Shown: piece after piece, positions 38,884 to 50,800 of the stretch
Layout: every line of letters begins with the position of its first letter
How positions within the stretch are numbered: the stretch's first letter is position 1
Assembly: GCA_905178155.1 (NCBI GenBank)
Contig: CAJINV010000002.1
Location: forward strand, 6,850,743 to 6,914,742
Direction: 5' to 3'
DNA from: Amoebophrya sp. A120
Lineage: Eukaryota > Sar > Dinophyceae > Syndiniales > Amoebophryaceae
DNA length: 64,000 bases
The notes under the pieces: model-generated
What the model was told of the DNA's origin: nothing
The model's input: the letters and a program-made list of their open reading frames with translations, nothing else
Database searches by the model: none
Made by a program: the position numbers and the translations under genes

Positions 38884-41766
38884 ATGGAGAAAATAATGAC
38901 GGAGGTCGATGAAGAGTCTCTTTCTTCTACCTTCCCGGATTCGTCCTCTTCCCTTGGCTACGGTGATGTGAGTTATGGACCGCGGTCCTCCGAAGATGTT
39001 GCGCACGACTTGTTACGGACGGTTCTGATATTCGGCCTCACCGTCGGCAGCGCGCTGCTCCAGCAACCCTTCCTCTTCAAGCGAGCTTTTCGGGAGCTCT
39101 CGCTTTTCTACACACAGCATGTTGGTCCCGTAGCTGTGCCAACAGGACGAGGAGCATTAAAGGACGTCGCGTCATCTACTGTGGCGCATGATGAAGATCA
39201 TCTTCCGGATGCTGCAAAAGGGAGGAATTCTTTTTGTGAACGAGCTGCAGGTCGTGGATCAAGAACCACTACGAACTTTCTCCTCTTACTCGGCATCGGC
39301 TGCGAGTTGGCCGTGATAACTCTGTTACCCTTGAGCTTGGCTTCGGCGCTGCTTGTGACGGTGCAGTTTGTGGTGCTACTGAAGTTGCAAGCCGTGACGG
39401 CGGGGGCTGTCGTGGATGAAAAAAATCCTCCGATGAAGCTTTTGCGCGCAAGTAGGTGTCACCAGCTCTGCACCAACGCGGCGGCGGTGATAGTGTGCTT
39501 TGTCGTGTTGGATTTTTGCCTACTGTCTGGGAATGGAACCAGTCGCAGCTTTGCAGGAGTTGCGAGAAATAGTGGTAGACTAACAACAGGAGCCAGAGTC
39601 TTCACTACGACAAATAGAATCACTTGTTTGCTGTTCGCCATTGGGAGCTTGGTGCTGGGAAAATACTGCTGCAAAGTTGTTGCCGAAGAGGAGGAGGCGG
39701 CGAGGGTGGGAGGTTCTACTTTTCTTGCAACAGTACAACTACACAGTAGCGCCACGCATTCGGCCGATGACCAGGCGCTGCTCGGCAAGATTCGCGTTTT
39801 GCTTCTCCCCTTTTTCTTTACAGTGCCGATTCTGATTGGTTTGAAATGCGTCCCGGCACTGCTGTTCCATTTCGACAGCCAGAACTACAGTGGGCACCAT
39901 CACTTAGGGAGGAAAACCGGGCGCGACGACGTGGATCCGAAAATTTTTTTTGCAAGGGCGCGCAAGCGGTTGTTTTCGGACGGTCATAGCTCTTTCCTTT
40001 TTTTCCCCTTGACTCATCGTCTTCACGTCCAACCTTCGCCGTCATCGTCCTGTGATGTTGGTGGTCCTTCTATGAAAGTGCAAGCAGACACGTTCTGCCC
40101 ATCACTGTCCATCATGCCTTGCCCCTCTTGGCAAGAGTGGAACTCCCTCTGGTTGTCCCTCACCATCCGTCGGAAGCGGGTGTTCGGAAGCGGGCCCGGC
40201 CGGAAGATTTGGGGGGACTTGTGTTCGGGCGGGACGGCCCGGTCCGGGCCGGGGCCAGATCCGGGCCAAATTTTCACGCCGTCCCCCGCCTACATTCCAA
40301 CAAAATCCCTGTCAAATCTGGCCCAAATCCGGGACGGCCGGAAATTCCCGGAAATTCCCCCGGTTTGGCCCAGGATTTGCCCCCTTCCGGGGGGCCAATC
40401 GGCGCGAAATCCCCGGCAAATCCGGTTCAAATTTTCACGCCGTCCGCCGCTTACATTCCAACACAATCCCTTTCAAATCTGGCCGATTTCTGGCGAATAT
40501 CCCGGGAAAATATCTGGCCCCCAGAAATGTCCCGGATTTGTCCCGGATCCGGGAAAATCCGGGATGGGCCCCAAACGTTCGGACGGGGGCTCGGGCCCGG
40601 GCGCCCGGGGCCGGCAGCACCCCTGTGGGGGCGGGGCGCGCGCGGGGCGGCGCGCTTGACCAGCAGCCGGCGGCGCAAACGGCGGGATGGGGTCCGCGGC
40701 CGAGGCGGCCACCACTGTGAGGCAGCTCAGCCAGGTGGCGCAAGTGCTTCCGCTACTTGTGGGCGCGAGTTGTTAGTCGTGTTGTGGGTGTTGCCTGCAG
40801 GGGCCCCCGGCCATCGCAACAATGCAGGGCAATGGGTACGCCTTTGAGCGGGAATTCGCACAGTTGTTGCGCTTTCTGAATGCAAAGAGTTGACATGAGC
40901 AGCCCGGGGGCTGATACCGACCAAAAGCAACCACTCCCGTGCTCTTGCAAAAAAAATTTTCGGATCCACGTCGTCGCGCCCGGTTTTCCTCCCTAAATCA
41001 CGACCAGCACCAGCAGTCTCACGACGTTTATTCTTTCTTCTCCATCTCCCTCTTCGCCCTCCTTTACTTCGTCGCCCGCCAAGAGCAGCAGGGCTGCCTC
41101 TCCAACGCACTTGCTCGCTGCGGCGGACCGTTGGTGACTCTGCATTATGGCATCGGGACGGTTTTGGTTTCGTTAGTTCTCGGCCGCTTGCTGTTTCTGG
41201 ACTCCCTGTTTTATACCGCGCCTGTGGACAATCTGAGTCCACGAAGACCACCCCACGAAGGCATTTTAATTCTGAAGCACGTGGTGCCCATCCTTCTCGC
41301 GGTTTTTTTCTGTCTCATCCCGGTGGCAATCAGTAACGCGGAGACGTCCGTGGGCGGCACGAGCAGTAGCATAACAACTACCTCTGGTGCAGAACAAGTG
41401 AATACGAACGGCGACATGGAAAGCGAGGTGCTGGGGAATAGCTACGCGTCGAAAAGAAAAGTAGAAGCAGAAGGTGAGCTAGTAGGTGCTGGGAACATCA
41501 GCGGAGAGGATTATATCGACGAAGACGATATTTTGGAGTCGGCAGGAACCGCGGTCATTGGCGACGAGCAGGGGCAGGACGCAAGCAGAACGCAGCACAT
41601 AGAGCAGAAATACAAAGGCGACGAGGTCCTCGCGCCGGTACAACAGATCAATGATGAGTTTGATCTTTTGGGTATTGAGGTACCGAGAAACGTGGATCTG
41701 TTACAGGATCTTGACGAAAATATTAACGCCGACCAAGCTCGTGGTCCTGTCGTAAAGGCAATGTAG
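38884..41766 (+). CDS. Polytopic membrane protein, split by a 1.1 kb element
   Basis: Two exons, 38884-39903 and 41002-41766, join to exactly 595 codons. The ATG at 38884 is the first in frame and is preceded by AAGTCTAA. The protein has about eight hydrophobic segments: near residues 42-65, 139-175, 198-216, 243-262 and 306-332 in exon 1, and three in exon 2, ending FFCLIPVAISNA. An acidic, hydrophilic tail of about 130 residues follows. The pairing of a Glu-bearing helix with a small-residue helix (GIGCELAVITLLPLSLASAL) vaguely recalls drug/metabolite or NIPA-type transporters, but I would not assign a function. The intron is the family M element. Confidence 0.7.
39904..40996. mobile_element. 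GC-rich introner element, family M (1093 bp)
   Basis: TIRs of about 55 bp: TTAGGGAGGAAAACCGGGCG... / ...CGCCCGGTTTTCCTCCCTAA. Perfect TSD ATCAC (39899-39903 and 40997-41001). Removing 1098 bases restores the frame (SGHHH|DQHQQ). The interior is strongly GC-rich (CCCGG and GGGCC runs) and contains a 56-bp direct repeat (about 40268 and 40430). It lacks the TTTGTNATGC motif of the small elements. Confidence 0.9.
40268..40485 (+). repeat. Internal direct repeat of the M element
   Basis: CAAATTTTCACGCCGTCC...CAAATCTGGCC occurs at about 40268-40323 and again, with few changes, at 40430-40485 (offset 162 bp). Confidence 0.8.
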
Positions 41767-42401
41767 TGACGTGGAGCTATGAATAACTCGATGAAGCGAA
41801 GTGCTATTCCTTTTCCTGAAGAATTAACTAGAAGATCAGAACCACGGTGACGGATGAAATTAGAAAAGTAGAGCCTTCCTCTACGAATAGGCTACCGGGC
41901 CGTTATTAGATAGAATCCGCCCTGCTCCTGACCGTCGCGTGTCAGAAGGCCCTGTTGTAGTTGTTATACGAACAACTCCTACGCGTAGGCGTACGCCGCC
42001 GATCAGACGAGCGCGAGCGCGTTATTTCTCCTGGTCGGCATCGTCCGCATGTTGACCCGCGCAAGAAGAACCAGTCCTTTGAGCAGTCGTGCTGCCCCTG
42101 CGCCGGACGAAGAAGTGAAAGTGTATTTTCTGGGAGATGTTGGAGAGACCAGCACCAGTGGGATTGGTCACAGACAGGTTGCTGGTGGATCCTGCGAGCA
42201 GACGAGCGCAGGCTATGAACGGGAAGCAAATAAAAAATTGAGAGTTGTGATTTCGATTTCCGCTTGATGAATGAGAGTAAAGCAAAAAAGTCAAGGAGGA
42301 GGACTGGCTAGAAACAGAAAGCCTATTAACTTTCGTCATCAAGTGTGACCCTACTGACTCGGATTCGGAGAGTACTAGAAAAGCGACACTCTTAACACAA
42401 G
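41767..42401. other. Intergenic spacer
   Basis: Short overlapping frames on both strands with no motif. I see nothing identifiable. Confidence 0.5.
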
Positions 42402-45400
42402 ATGGAGGCCGCCAAAGCCCGCACGGCGGCGGCCTTCGGTGCGGCCCGGGGCTTCCAGAAGATGTTTTTTTCTGCTTCGTTGCCGACCTTTTTCTTCTGG
42501 TCGTTTGTTTTCTACATCTTTGCGGGCACCTGGTGCATGATCAGCATGCCGGCGCTGAAGGCGTACCTGTGCGGCATACCGGCCGAGGACACCAAATTGC
42601 ACCGCACCTACATGCCGGACGCCATGAAGCCTGGGCTGGGGTGTCCCAACTGCACGGACTTGATATTGACCTGTGGGAAGTCGGACTGCGTGCAGGCGGC
42701 GTTCCAGCGGAGTTACGTGTACGAAGTCGTCGTAAACTTAGTTCGCCATCAACATCGTGCGTCCTACAATTTTGCTGCTGAAGATACATTCTGTGACTTA
42801 TTTCAGTCTGCCTGTCCTCTTCTAGTCCTAGAAGTACAAGTTGTATGAAGAGCGCTCCGTTCTTGTAGCCAGAAAAGCAATCATCTAAAATCAACCGGAA
42901 ATAACCGAGATTCACCAACACTGTACCATCTCAGCCTCTACGGAAGCGCCGCGCCCTTGAACACCAGTCATATTCTCGGCGACTCCATGATCAAAGACAC
43001 GTTGCAAGAAACCGTGCTCGACGCTATCCAGGATACCGAGTGCAACACCGCGGTGACGTCTGGAACGACTGTCCACGGCATCACCTTGGACGCCATCGCG
43101 AAGCGCGCAGCGGCGGCCGCTGCCAACAACGCGGACGGGCTGACGGCCAAGTGCGTGAAAGTCATGTGCCAGAATTTGTACTCGTTGTTCGTCACGAACA
43201 ATTATGCAATGCAAAAGTATCTTACTAGTATAGATTGCATTACAAATTCCCCAGCATTACAAATTGAATATGTAATGCTGATTTACCTTGAGAAAGAGAT
43301 TTGTAATGCATAAAATGCAATTACTACGAGTACGATACTTTTGCACAGGATAAAAATGCCTCTGGCACGCCGGAACCGACCACCACCGCGATCTCAGAGT
43401 GTACGGCGGAAGCGGTGTGGAGTCTCGCGAGCGCGAAGACCATGCTGGACGCCTGCGACCAGTTTTCAGACTACAAGGCGGTTCTGTCGGGGCACGCGTA
43501 CGAGCGCATCATCGCCACGAAAAACACCTGCATGCAGCCGGCCATTGACAACGCCAAAACGGCGTTCGCGGCCGAGTACGCGGCGATTATCGACATTAGT
43601 GGGGCGGCGGGGAGCACCGCGGTTACGGATCGGAACACCTGTTTCGGTCTGCTCAGTGCGGCGAACGACTTGGTGACTTTAGTCAAGAATATCAAGGAGG
43701 CGAGGATTTCGGTACAGTGTGAGAAGAAGTTGCGCATTTTCAATGATTATGATTTTTTTTTCGTCTTTCTCTTAAACTTGAACTTCTACGACTTCTGCGG
43801 TATAATCACGCCTGATGAAGCGATGTCCTATTATAATTTTGATTTCCAGAATGAACAAGTAGACAATGACAATTCCAGCCCGCCGGCAATTTCGACAACG
43901 GCAATGTCTGCGGGCGTTTTTTCTGCAACGCCTTGTACAATGCCGGCACGTTTCCGAATCAAGCCACGCCCCCTGCGACCGTCGTCACAGCCTGCACCTA
44001 CACCGGTGCTTCCTCCGCGGGGTTCGCGATCAAAGATATTTTGGCCACTTTAATTCAGGGCCCGGGCACCGGGGATACCTACGACGCGATGGACATCCCG
44101 ACGTATTGCAACGAAGCCAGCGGCGGCGTAATTGGTATTTCGGACTTCCGAAGTCTGCTGACGGAATTTCAGGCGCAGTACACAGCGAATTTGGGAAATC
44201 CAAGAAGGGAGTTAATTGGGGCATCAACTACTACGGGAGCAGGAGGTGGCGGAAGTGCAAAAGTAGATGAAGCAGACGAAAGTGTTGGAGGGAGATTATT
44301 TGCGGACGAAGTAGGTCAACAAGGTCATCATGCTGATGCAACAAGCAAAGCTTCAACATCATCTTCGTCTACCACCAGCGAAAGCGAGAGCGGGGGCCCC
44401 GCCGCCGCGGCCCTAGGTGGCAAGTCTAACCACGCAGCAGCTGCTGAAACTGAGAAATTCGTTCAAGAACTGATCCAAGACCATAAGCTGAACAGCGTAA
44501 TCCTGCTGCACGAAGAGGATGTGAATACGAAGAAAAGTGAGTCGGATAGTAAAAACAGTAAGTCAATAACATCCTGCGGCAGGGCACCAGCATCTTCGCT
44601 AAAAAATATTGACAAGAAGACAAGCCAGCATCCTTCACTTCCGTACAAGGAGAAAATCGTGCTGGTGGAAGATCTTTTCATCCCCGAAAGTTTCAGGGAA
44701 GAAGAAAAACGATCCATCAAGCACAAGCTGGAACAATATGCGTCGGAGAACCAGGCGGAGAGAATAAGACGGAAAAGAGCTGCGGATTTGGCAGCGGCGG
44801 TTGATGCTGAGAAAGACGGTCGCACAACAGCTACACAAGAGTTTGGCGCGGCCGGTAGTACCGATAGCGGCACCACGACATCACCTTCCTCGCAGGCACA
44901 CCTTCGATTCTCTGTTTCCTCGCTTGTTCCAGAGCTTCTTAGCACTTTTTTCGCACGGGTTTTGCCGATACCTGTAGTAGAACTACTGGGCAGCACAAGC
45001 AGAAGTGTTTCACCTGAGGACGACGGAGCTGTAGAGAATGCGTCTACGACGTCCTCTGAAGATCTCTTTGTCCAGACTGTCATCAAGACAATACCAAACC
45101 TGTACGCTTGGATGTACTTGCAACACGACCCGATATTCGGGGACTATAATAGAGGGGCACCAACATCTTCGTCCACCGCAAATAATCTTCCCTCATCCGC
45201 AGTTTCTACATCACGACCCATAAACGTACATCCTCTTCAAATTAGCACGCCGCCCTTTGTGCTGGAGTTAGAAGCTTCGATCTCTTCAGATCCAGGTCGT
45301 TCCACCGTCGACGTCCAAGATAGCCCACATGATCTAGTCGACTCACCCGCCGCGCCACTAGCCACAAGCTACAGCTCTCGTTTTGGGGCCATCGGCGACT

Positions 45401-46698
45401 TGAACTCCGACGAGGATTTGCGCACTAGTGAGACAAAAGACGCGACCATTCCGAGTCAGCGCGAAGTTCTTGCGATGCATCGAGTAGAGAAGACATCCGC
45501 GGCAAAGGACACGGATTCAACGCGACAACCGCCTGGCGGGCGACCACATCAACGAAAAGACCTTTCAAGGAGAAATGAGTACCCTACTGCTTCCCCCGCA
45601 GAAGGTCATAGACCAACGAACCAAGAGGAGCCTCCTGATGCGCTTACAACTCCGCCGCCTCCGCCTCCAATAATAGTCGACGCAGGATACGATGCAGCAG
45701 AGCAGGAGCAGCTATACTACGAGAGAAGAAACAAAAGGAATCGCAACAGAAATCGGCAACTCCAGTCAAATGACGACCTGGACGACTATGAAGAGGGCGA
45801 CTGGTCGTTGTGCAATTGCTACACCATGTGCATGCCCGGCTTGCAGACGCGAAAGGTCGACTGCTACGCCAGCGCCTGCGCAGAACCAAAGCCGGCAACC
45901 AAGCAGGCCTGCGAGTGCACGCACTGCGCGGATTGTCAAGTTCTGCTCAACCTGCTCATCATCGCAATCTTCTACTTCATCCAGGTATGTTACTAGATGT
46001 TGATGTAGTACATAAGACATCGACCTTGTCTTTGAAGATTTTCTTTCTCGCTCGAACTAAAGCTTGCTTGCGTGCAGCTACATCGAAAAAATCGCATTCG
46101 CATTGCCTTTACGAGCTGGTGCGGTTTTAGTTGCTGAGTACAGAAACTGAAACAGAAACTCTCATCTTCATTCAATTTCTACAACTATCAGGGCGGCATC
46201 GCGTTTGTCGTGTGGCTCGGATTTCTCTACTGGTCCAGCAAAACGCAGGATGACCTCGTCGGCCTCAACATTTGCCAGAAATGCCTGGCGATCATGTGCA
46301 AGAAGCTTCCGACCTTCGTCCGGATCTTGACCTTTATCCAGGAAAAAACACCCATCCCCATGCATTTTTTGCATGACAAACAAAGGAGTTTATGCATGTT
46401 TTGCATGACAAATTGGATGGGGATGGGTGTTTTTTCCTGGATAACCCTGATCATGTTCTTCCAGCTGTGCTTCCTTGCCACCCAAGCCTTCGCGCCGTAC
46501 GACATGCTCGCGTGGCAGATGGATTGCAAGTTTCCGGATATGTGGGTCACGGCGGGCGTGATCTCGATTGTTTGGATTTTCCAATTGATGCTGGGCATGA
46601 TGGCGAAATTGATGATCGTATTGCCGCCTTATCTGTTCACCCCAATAAGCAGGAACACTGGATTTCTGGTCAAATTGCTGAGAAGTTTAGGACCGTAA
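42402..46698 (+). CDS. Cys-rich membrane protein with TSP1-like segment
   Basis: Exons 42402-42718, 42935-43202, 43358-43711, 43879-45984, 46192-46334 and 46449-46698 join to exactly 1146 codons. Three introns are conventional: 42719-42934 (GTACGA..CTCAG), 43712-43878 (GTACAG..TTCCAG) and 45985-46191 (GTATGT..ATCAG). Two are introner elements. The N-terminus has one membrane segment (PTFFFWSFVFYIFAGTW). A Cys-rich region follows (CGIPAED, CPNCTD, CGKSDC), then a long Ser/Glu-rich stretch, then WSLCNCYTMCMPGLQTRKVD and further Cys, spaced like a thrombospondin type-1 repeat. About four C-terminal hydrophobic segments end the protein. It looks like a surface or secretory-pathway protein; the role is unknown. 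Confidence 0.75.
43203..43352. mobile_element. Introner element, family B
   Basis: Starts TATGCAATGCAAAAGTATCT and ends GTACGATACTTTTGCACAGGATA. TSD ACAAT/AAAAT. Removing 155 bases joins VTNN to ASGTPEP. It sits between two conventional introns of the same gene. Confidence 0.9.
46335..46443 (-). mobile_element. Introner element, family A, reverse orientation, no stop in frame
   Basis: Starts TATCCAGGAAAAAACACCCA and ends TGGGTGTTTTTTCCTGGATA. The interior has GCATGACAAA on the + strand twice. TSD ACCTT/ACCCT. Element plus 5 is 114 bases and has no stop in the host frame. Confidence 0.9.
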
Positions 46699-47889
46699 AA
46701 ATATTCGTGCTGTTACTTTTTTTTTCCCGCTCGCGATTTATCACCAGCTGAGGGTTGATGAGATTGAGTTTGAGCGTTTTGGTTCTGCTGAGTTGAAGCA
46801 TTGTTTTGAAGAATGTTTGTAGCTAGAGCTTCGCTTTTTATTTCCTAATCGAGGTCGCCAACCTCGATTACGATTTGGCTGGCTTTTTAGGAGGAACTTT
46901 CCCCCGAACCCGCTGAACAGGACCCCGCAGAGTTACTTGAGTAGTGTCGTTAACGAACAATAGAGAGCCTGCTCCTACGCTTAGAAAGCTGACACGATAT
47001 GAAAACTTCCTGCATATTGCTGGACGACCATCTCCGACTTGCTTCTTCAAGGTGAGAGCCTCGCTGTAGCCGTATTGAAGACAAATGTAGTCCCGAGAAA
47101 TAAGAATGAATACAACAATGCAACGGATTCAGTACTTCTCATGATGAGCCAGGGATACTTGTTTGGTACCCTTCGCGCAACACAATTTTCGAGCTCGAAA
47201 AAATGTTGTGCTAGAGAGTTTGTCGCCGCCCTAGCGTGCAGCTGACATAGTATCATGCAACTGAGCGTGGCGAACAATTATGCAGACCACGCATCGGTTT
47301 ATGTAGCTGCTCTCGCGGCACGGACAACGAGCGAAAGCGAGCTACTAATTCTGGTGATAACAAATTCGATCTCTGGAGCTGCATCTCGTCGTACAGCAAA
47401 TCGACATCATCAAAGAACATTCGAGTCGCCAGCACGAAAAGACCTACTTACTTTGATACTTCATGATGATTCTGTGACCGTTTATCGCCGCTTAATTTTT
47501 GGCGGAGTTTTTATCGCAAAGAAAAACTTCGGCGCTGATGCAAGACATTCAGGACGCTTGTCGCGGAGAGAAGTGGTAGCATATTACTTTTGAGCAGAAA
47601 AATACATTACATCTATGCAGCATTTTCACTGTTTGTCTTTGCCCAATAACATGTTCGTGTTGCTTCTTTACTCATATAGGAGTAGAGCGAAGATCGCATC
47701 GAGCCAAGGACTCGCAGCTGCTCTTTGTGAATGTTATTCACTGAACAAGACGAGGCACCCGGACAATACTAGAGGATGGGTAGATTGACGCAAGGTGGAC
47801 TTGTTCAAACATTAATAAGTACATTGGTAACGACTTTGAGTTTATAGTCTTCATTCCAAAAATTTCATCCAACGAGAATAAACTCTAAA
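46699..47889. other. Intergenic spacer
   Basis: An open frame at 47255-47593 has no motif and lies in AT-richer DNA. Nothing else recognisable. Confidence 0.5.
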
Positions 47890-50800
47890 ATGCACAACTC
47901 CCCGGCCGGCACCACCCATGGCGGCGGGTCGCAGCCATCCAGGATGGGAGGCGGTAACAATCACCCCAACCGTCGTGGAGGTGCCAATAACAAGAAGCAA
48001 AACACGCCATCGCCCATTTCCGCCGCGAACAACAAAACTGCTGCATCGAACTCCTCTCCAGCAAGTAATAGCCTCTCGGATCGCATGCGGAGGCGCGTTC
48101 AAACGGACTTGTCCTTCGGAGGTTCCGGCTCCGAAGCGGAGAGCGGCTTTGGGAGCGGTACGAGTTACGGCTACTTCGGCGGTATCTTCCGTCTCCCCGT
48201 ATCAAACGTAAAAATGTCTGGGTCTGGAAGAGGCATGCTGTTTCTGCATGACACGGAAGGTCTGGCATGGAAGCTCTAGCATCACAGGTATCGAGAAGCT
48301 TCCGCAATGCCGAACCCGCATGACAAATCCCCCATTTTTGTGACAGAAAGTGGGCAGCCTTTGCCACCTATGCATGAGAGATTTTTCTGTGTTCTGAAAT
48401 GCGCATCACAGGTTACATCCTTCCAGACCCAGACATTTTTGCATTTAATACCCCGGCGCCGCGTACGATTGGATAAAGGGGGCGACGACCAAGAGAAGTA
48501 GAAGCTCTTTGTCAAGAAGTTACAGCATCAGCCCCATGCCGACGCCGAGTTCCAGCAAGGGCCGTGATCACGATGGGACTGCCGCGGCTTTTGCATCACG
48601 CAGCACCACGACCGGCAGTATAATTCCCGGCAGTGGTCAGCACCAATACGGTGGTAGTTCCACCGCCGCTCAGCACCAGGCCGTGTTTCCGGGGTTCAAC
48701 CAGTTTTCTTTCAAAGTTCGGGAGTTGCGGCGGAAATTCTCCGACGCGATGCTGGACTTCCGGGAGGACTTGGACCGGATAGACACGAAAGGGAGCAGTT
48801 TGTCCACCAGCACGGACAACTCGGGGGTTGAGGGCGGCTTGTCGAGATCCGGGTCTTTGATCCCCCCCGGCCGGCTACCCGACGTGCACAATGAACAGTC
48901 GAGTGCGTCGTCGTCCTCTGATAGGGATCAACTAGACGAGTCGTCGTCCTCTCGAATGGAGGATATGGTCGACCAAAACAAGCTCTTCTTCGACAAAAAG
49001 CATCATGGAGGTGGAGGCAGACTCGGCGGTGGTTTTTCAGCAGGAGGCACGCATGACAGCAGTGACAGTGACACGGAATCCACGGCTACTTCTACATCTG
49101 TTTCCATCGCGAGGGAACGGAGTGACTCGCACTCCCCGACACGGACTAGAGCAGGGCTGCTCTCCAGCGCAGGCTCCCGGTCGAACTCCGCAGCGAGAGG
49201 AAGGAGTTCGCGAGGTGCTGGGCATTTGGACGAAGAGAAAGGGTTCAGTCCTAGAGGAACTACAAATATTAACTCAAGAAGCCGGAATGACGACCGCAGC
49301 ATCTCCAGCAGGAAAAACGAGAAAAGCAAGAAGTCCAAGCTGAAGCAGTCCTCGCTTCTGCCCGGCGGCGCCGCAGCTAGTGCAAACAATGACGTCGATT
49401 ACTGCAGCAAGTACGGAACTGTTCCGAAGAACAAAACGACCTGTCTCCGGATTTTCCTCCTCCAGTTCGCTCTATCAACTCGCAAATGCGGCAGGTTTGT
49501 GAACGATTTGTCGTGCGGGTACTTGGGTTTGTTGCTTTGTGGGAAACCAAGAAAAGGCAAAAGCAGTATCGGTCCGAACGGGATGTTCCGATCGAATGGG
49601 AAGTGGTCCGTCGCAACGTCCAACCCGTCGCCAACGGGTGGTGGACCCCCGAACGGGCTGCTTTTTGGGAATAGTAGTGTAACTTCGCCTCAGAAGATGA
49701 AGCTCCGCACCTGGTTCGCGCTGATGGGAATCGGGATTGCGTTGAGCGCCTTGCTGTACATTTTAGTGTACAGCTCCGAGGACTTGAAGAGCCTCCTCTC
49801 CTCAGTGTTTGGCGCGGATTTTCTGCCAAATTTCAGCTCCGGTGCAGCTGGGTCGTTTTTGTCAATGCCGACGTTTTCGCTCTTCAACAAGCAGACCACT
49901 CCCGATGACGAAGGGAGTACTAGTTCCGACGCGAAGCACGAAAAGAAATTGGCAGAAATTCCGGAGATCGAGGTATTGGTGGAGCTGGAAGATACCCCGC
50001 CTTCTGCTGCAGGCGAACCCCATGCAAAGAAACCGCATCCGTTTTTCGAAACAACAAATACCGGCGCTCCTGCAGCTCTAGAGAACAAAGTAGCCGGCGA
50101 GGCGGAGCGGCACGTGCCGCGGAACAAACTTCCCGAAGAGGACTCTGGAGGTGCTGCAGGAGGAGCTTTGTCATCCGCGTCTAGTAACGAGTTACCTTTG
50201 GAAGCCGAGCGAGAAGGCAGTACTAGTGAAACTACTAACTCCGGCGGGCTTCGAACCTCCACCGCGCCCGTCGCCGGCGACACTGCGGTGAATATGGAAG
50301 GCGGTTCGGCGATGAGTATCGGCTCCAGTAGGTTGCTGGGGAGGGACAGCTCGTCCTCGTCTGGCAATAACGCTGCGAACGCAGCCAATAGCAATAATTT
50401 GCGATCTGCTGCCGGTACCACGACACCTCCAACGGAAGACAGTGATGCGACTATTCCCGATCCGCTCACAGATCCTCTCGCGGACGACCCCGACAAACCT
50501 TTACCCGTGGTTGCCAGTGCAGAAGACGATAACACTTTAGTCTCCTCCACAGTGCCACCAAGTCCTGGTATGGCTGGCGCAACCGGAGGTGCGCAAGACA
50601 TCATTAACAGTATAGGGAACAACAATAAAGATCACCAGCAGCACTCGTCTGGTGATCACCAGCTGTTGTCTCGCGCTTCCAGGATTCACAGAAATAAGGA
50701 GCAGCCCGATGATGGAGTTGAATCCTCCGAGGTGCCTCACCAAGACTCACCGCAGAGCGAACACGCCGACGTACTGGACGAAGAAGAAACTGCGCATCAC

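Noticed and set aside
39818..40847. Long GC-rich frames inside the 1.1 kb element on both strands
   Set aside because: Frames are open because of GC-rich, stop-poor repeats; none shows a transposase or other domain.
47255..47593. 112-codon frame
   Set aside because: No recognisable feature, AT-richer than real exons here, and no supported neighbours.
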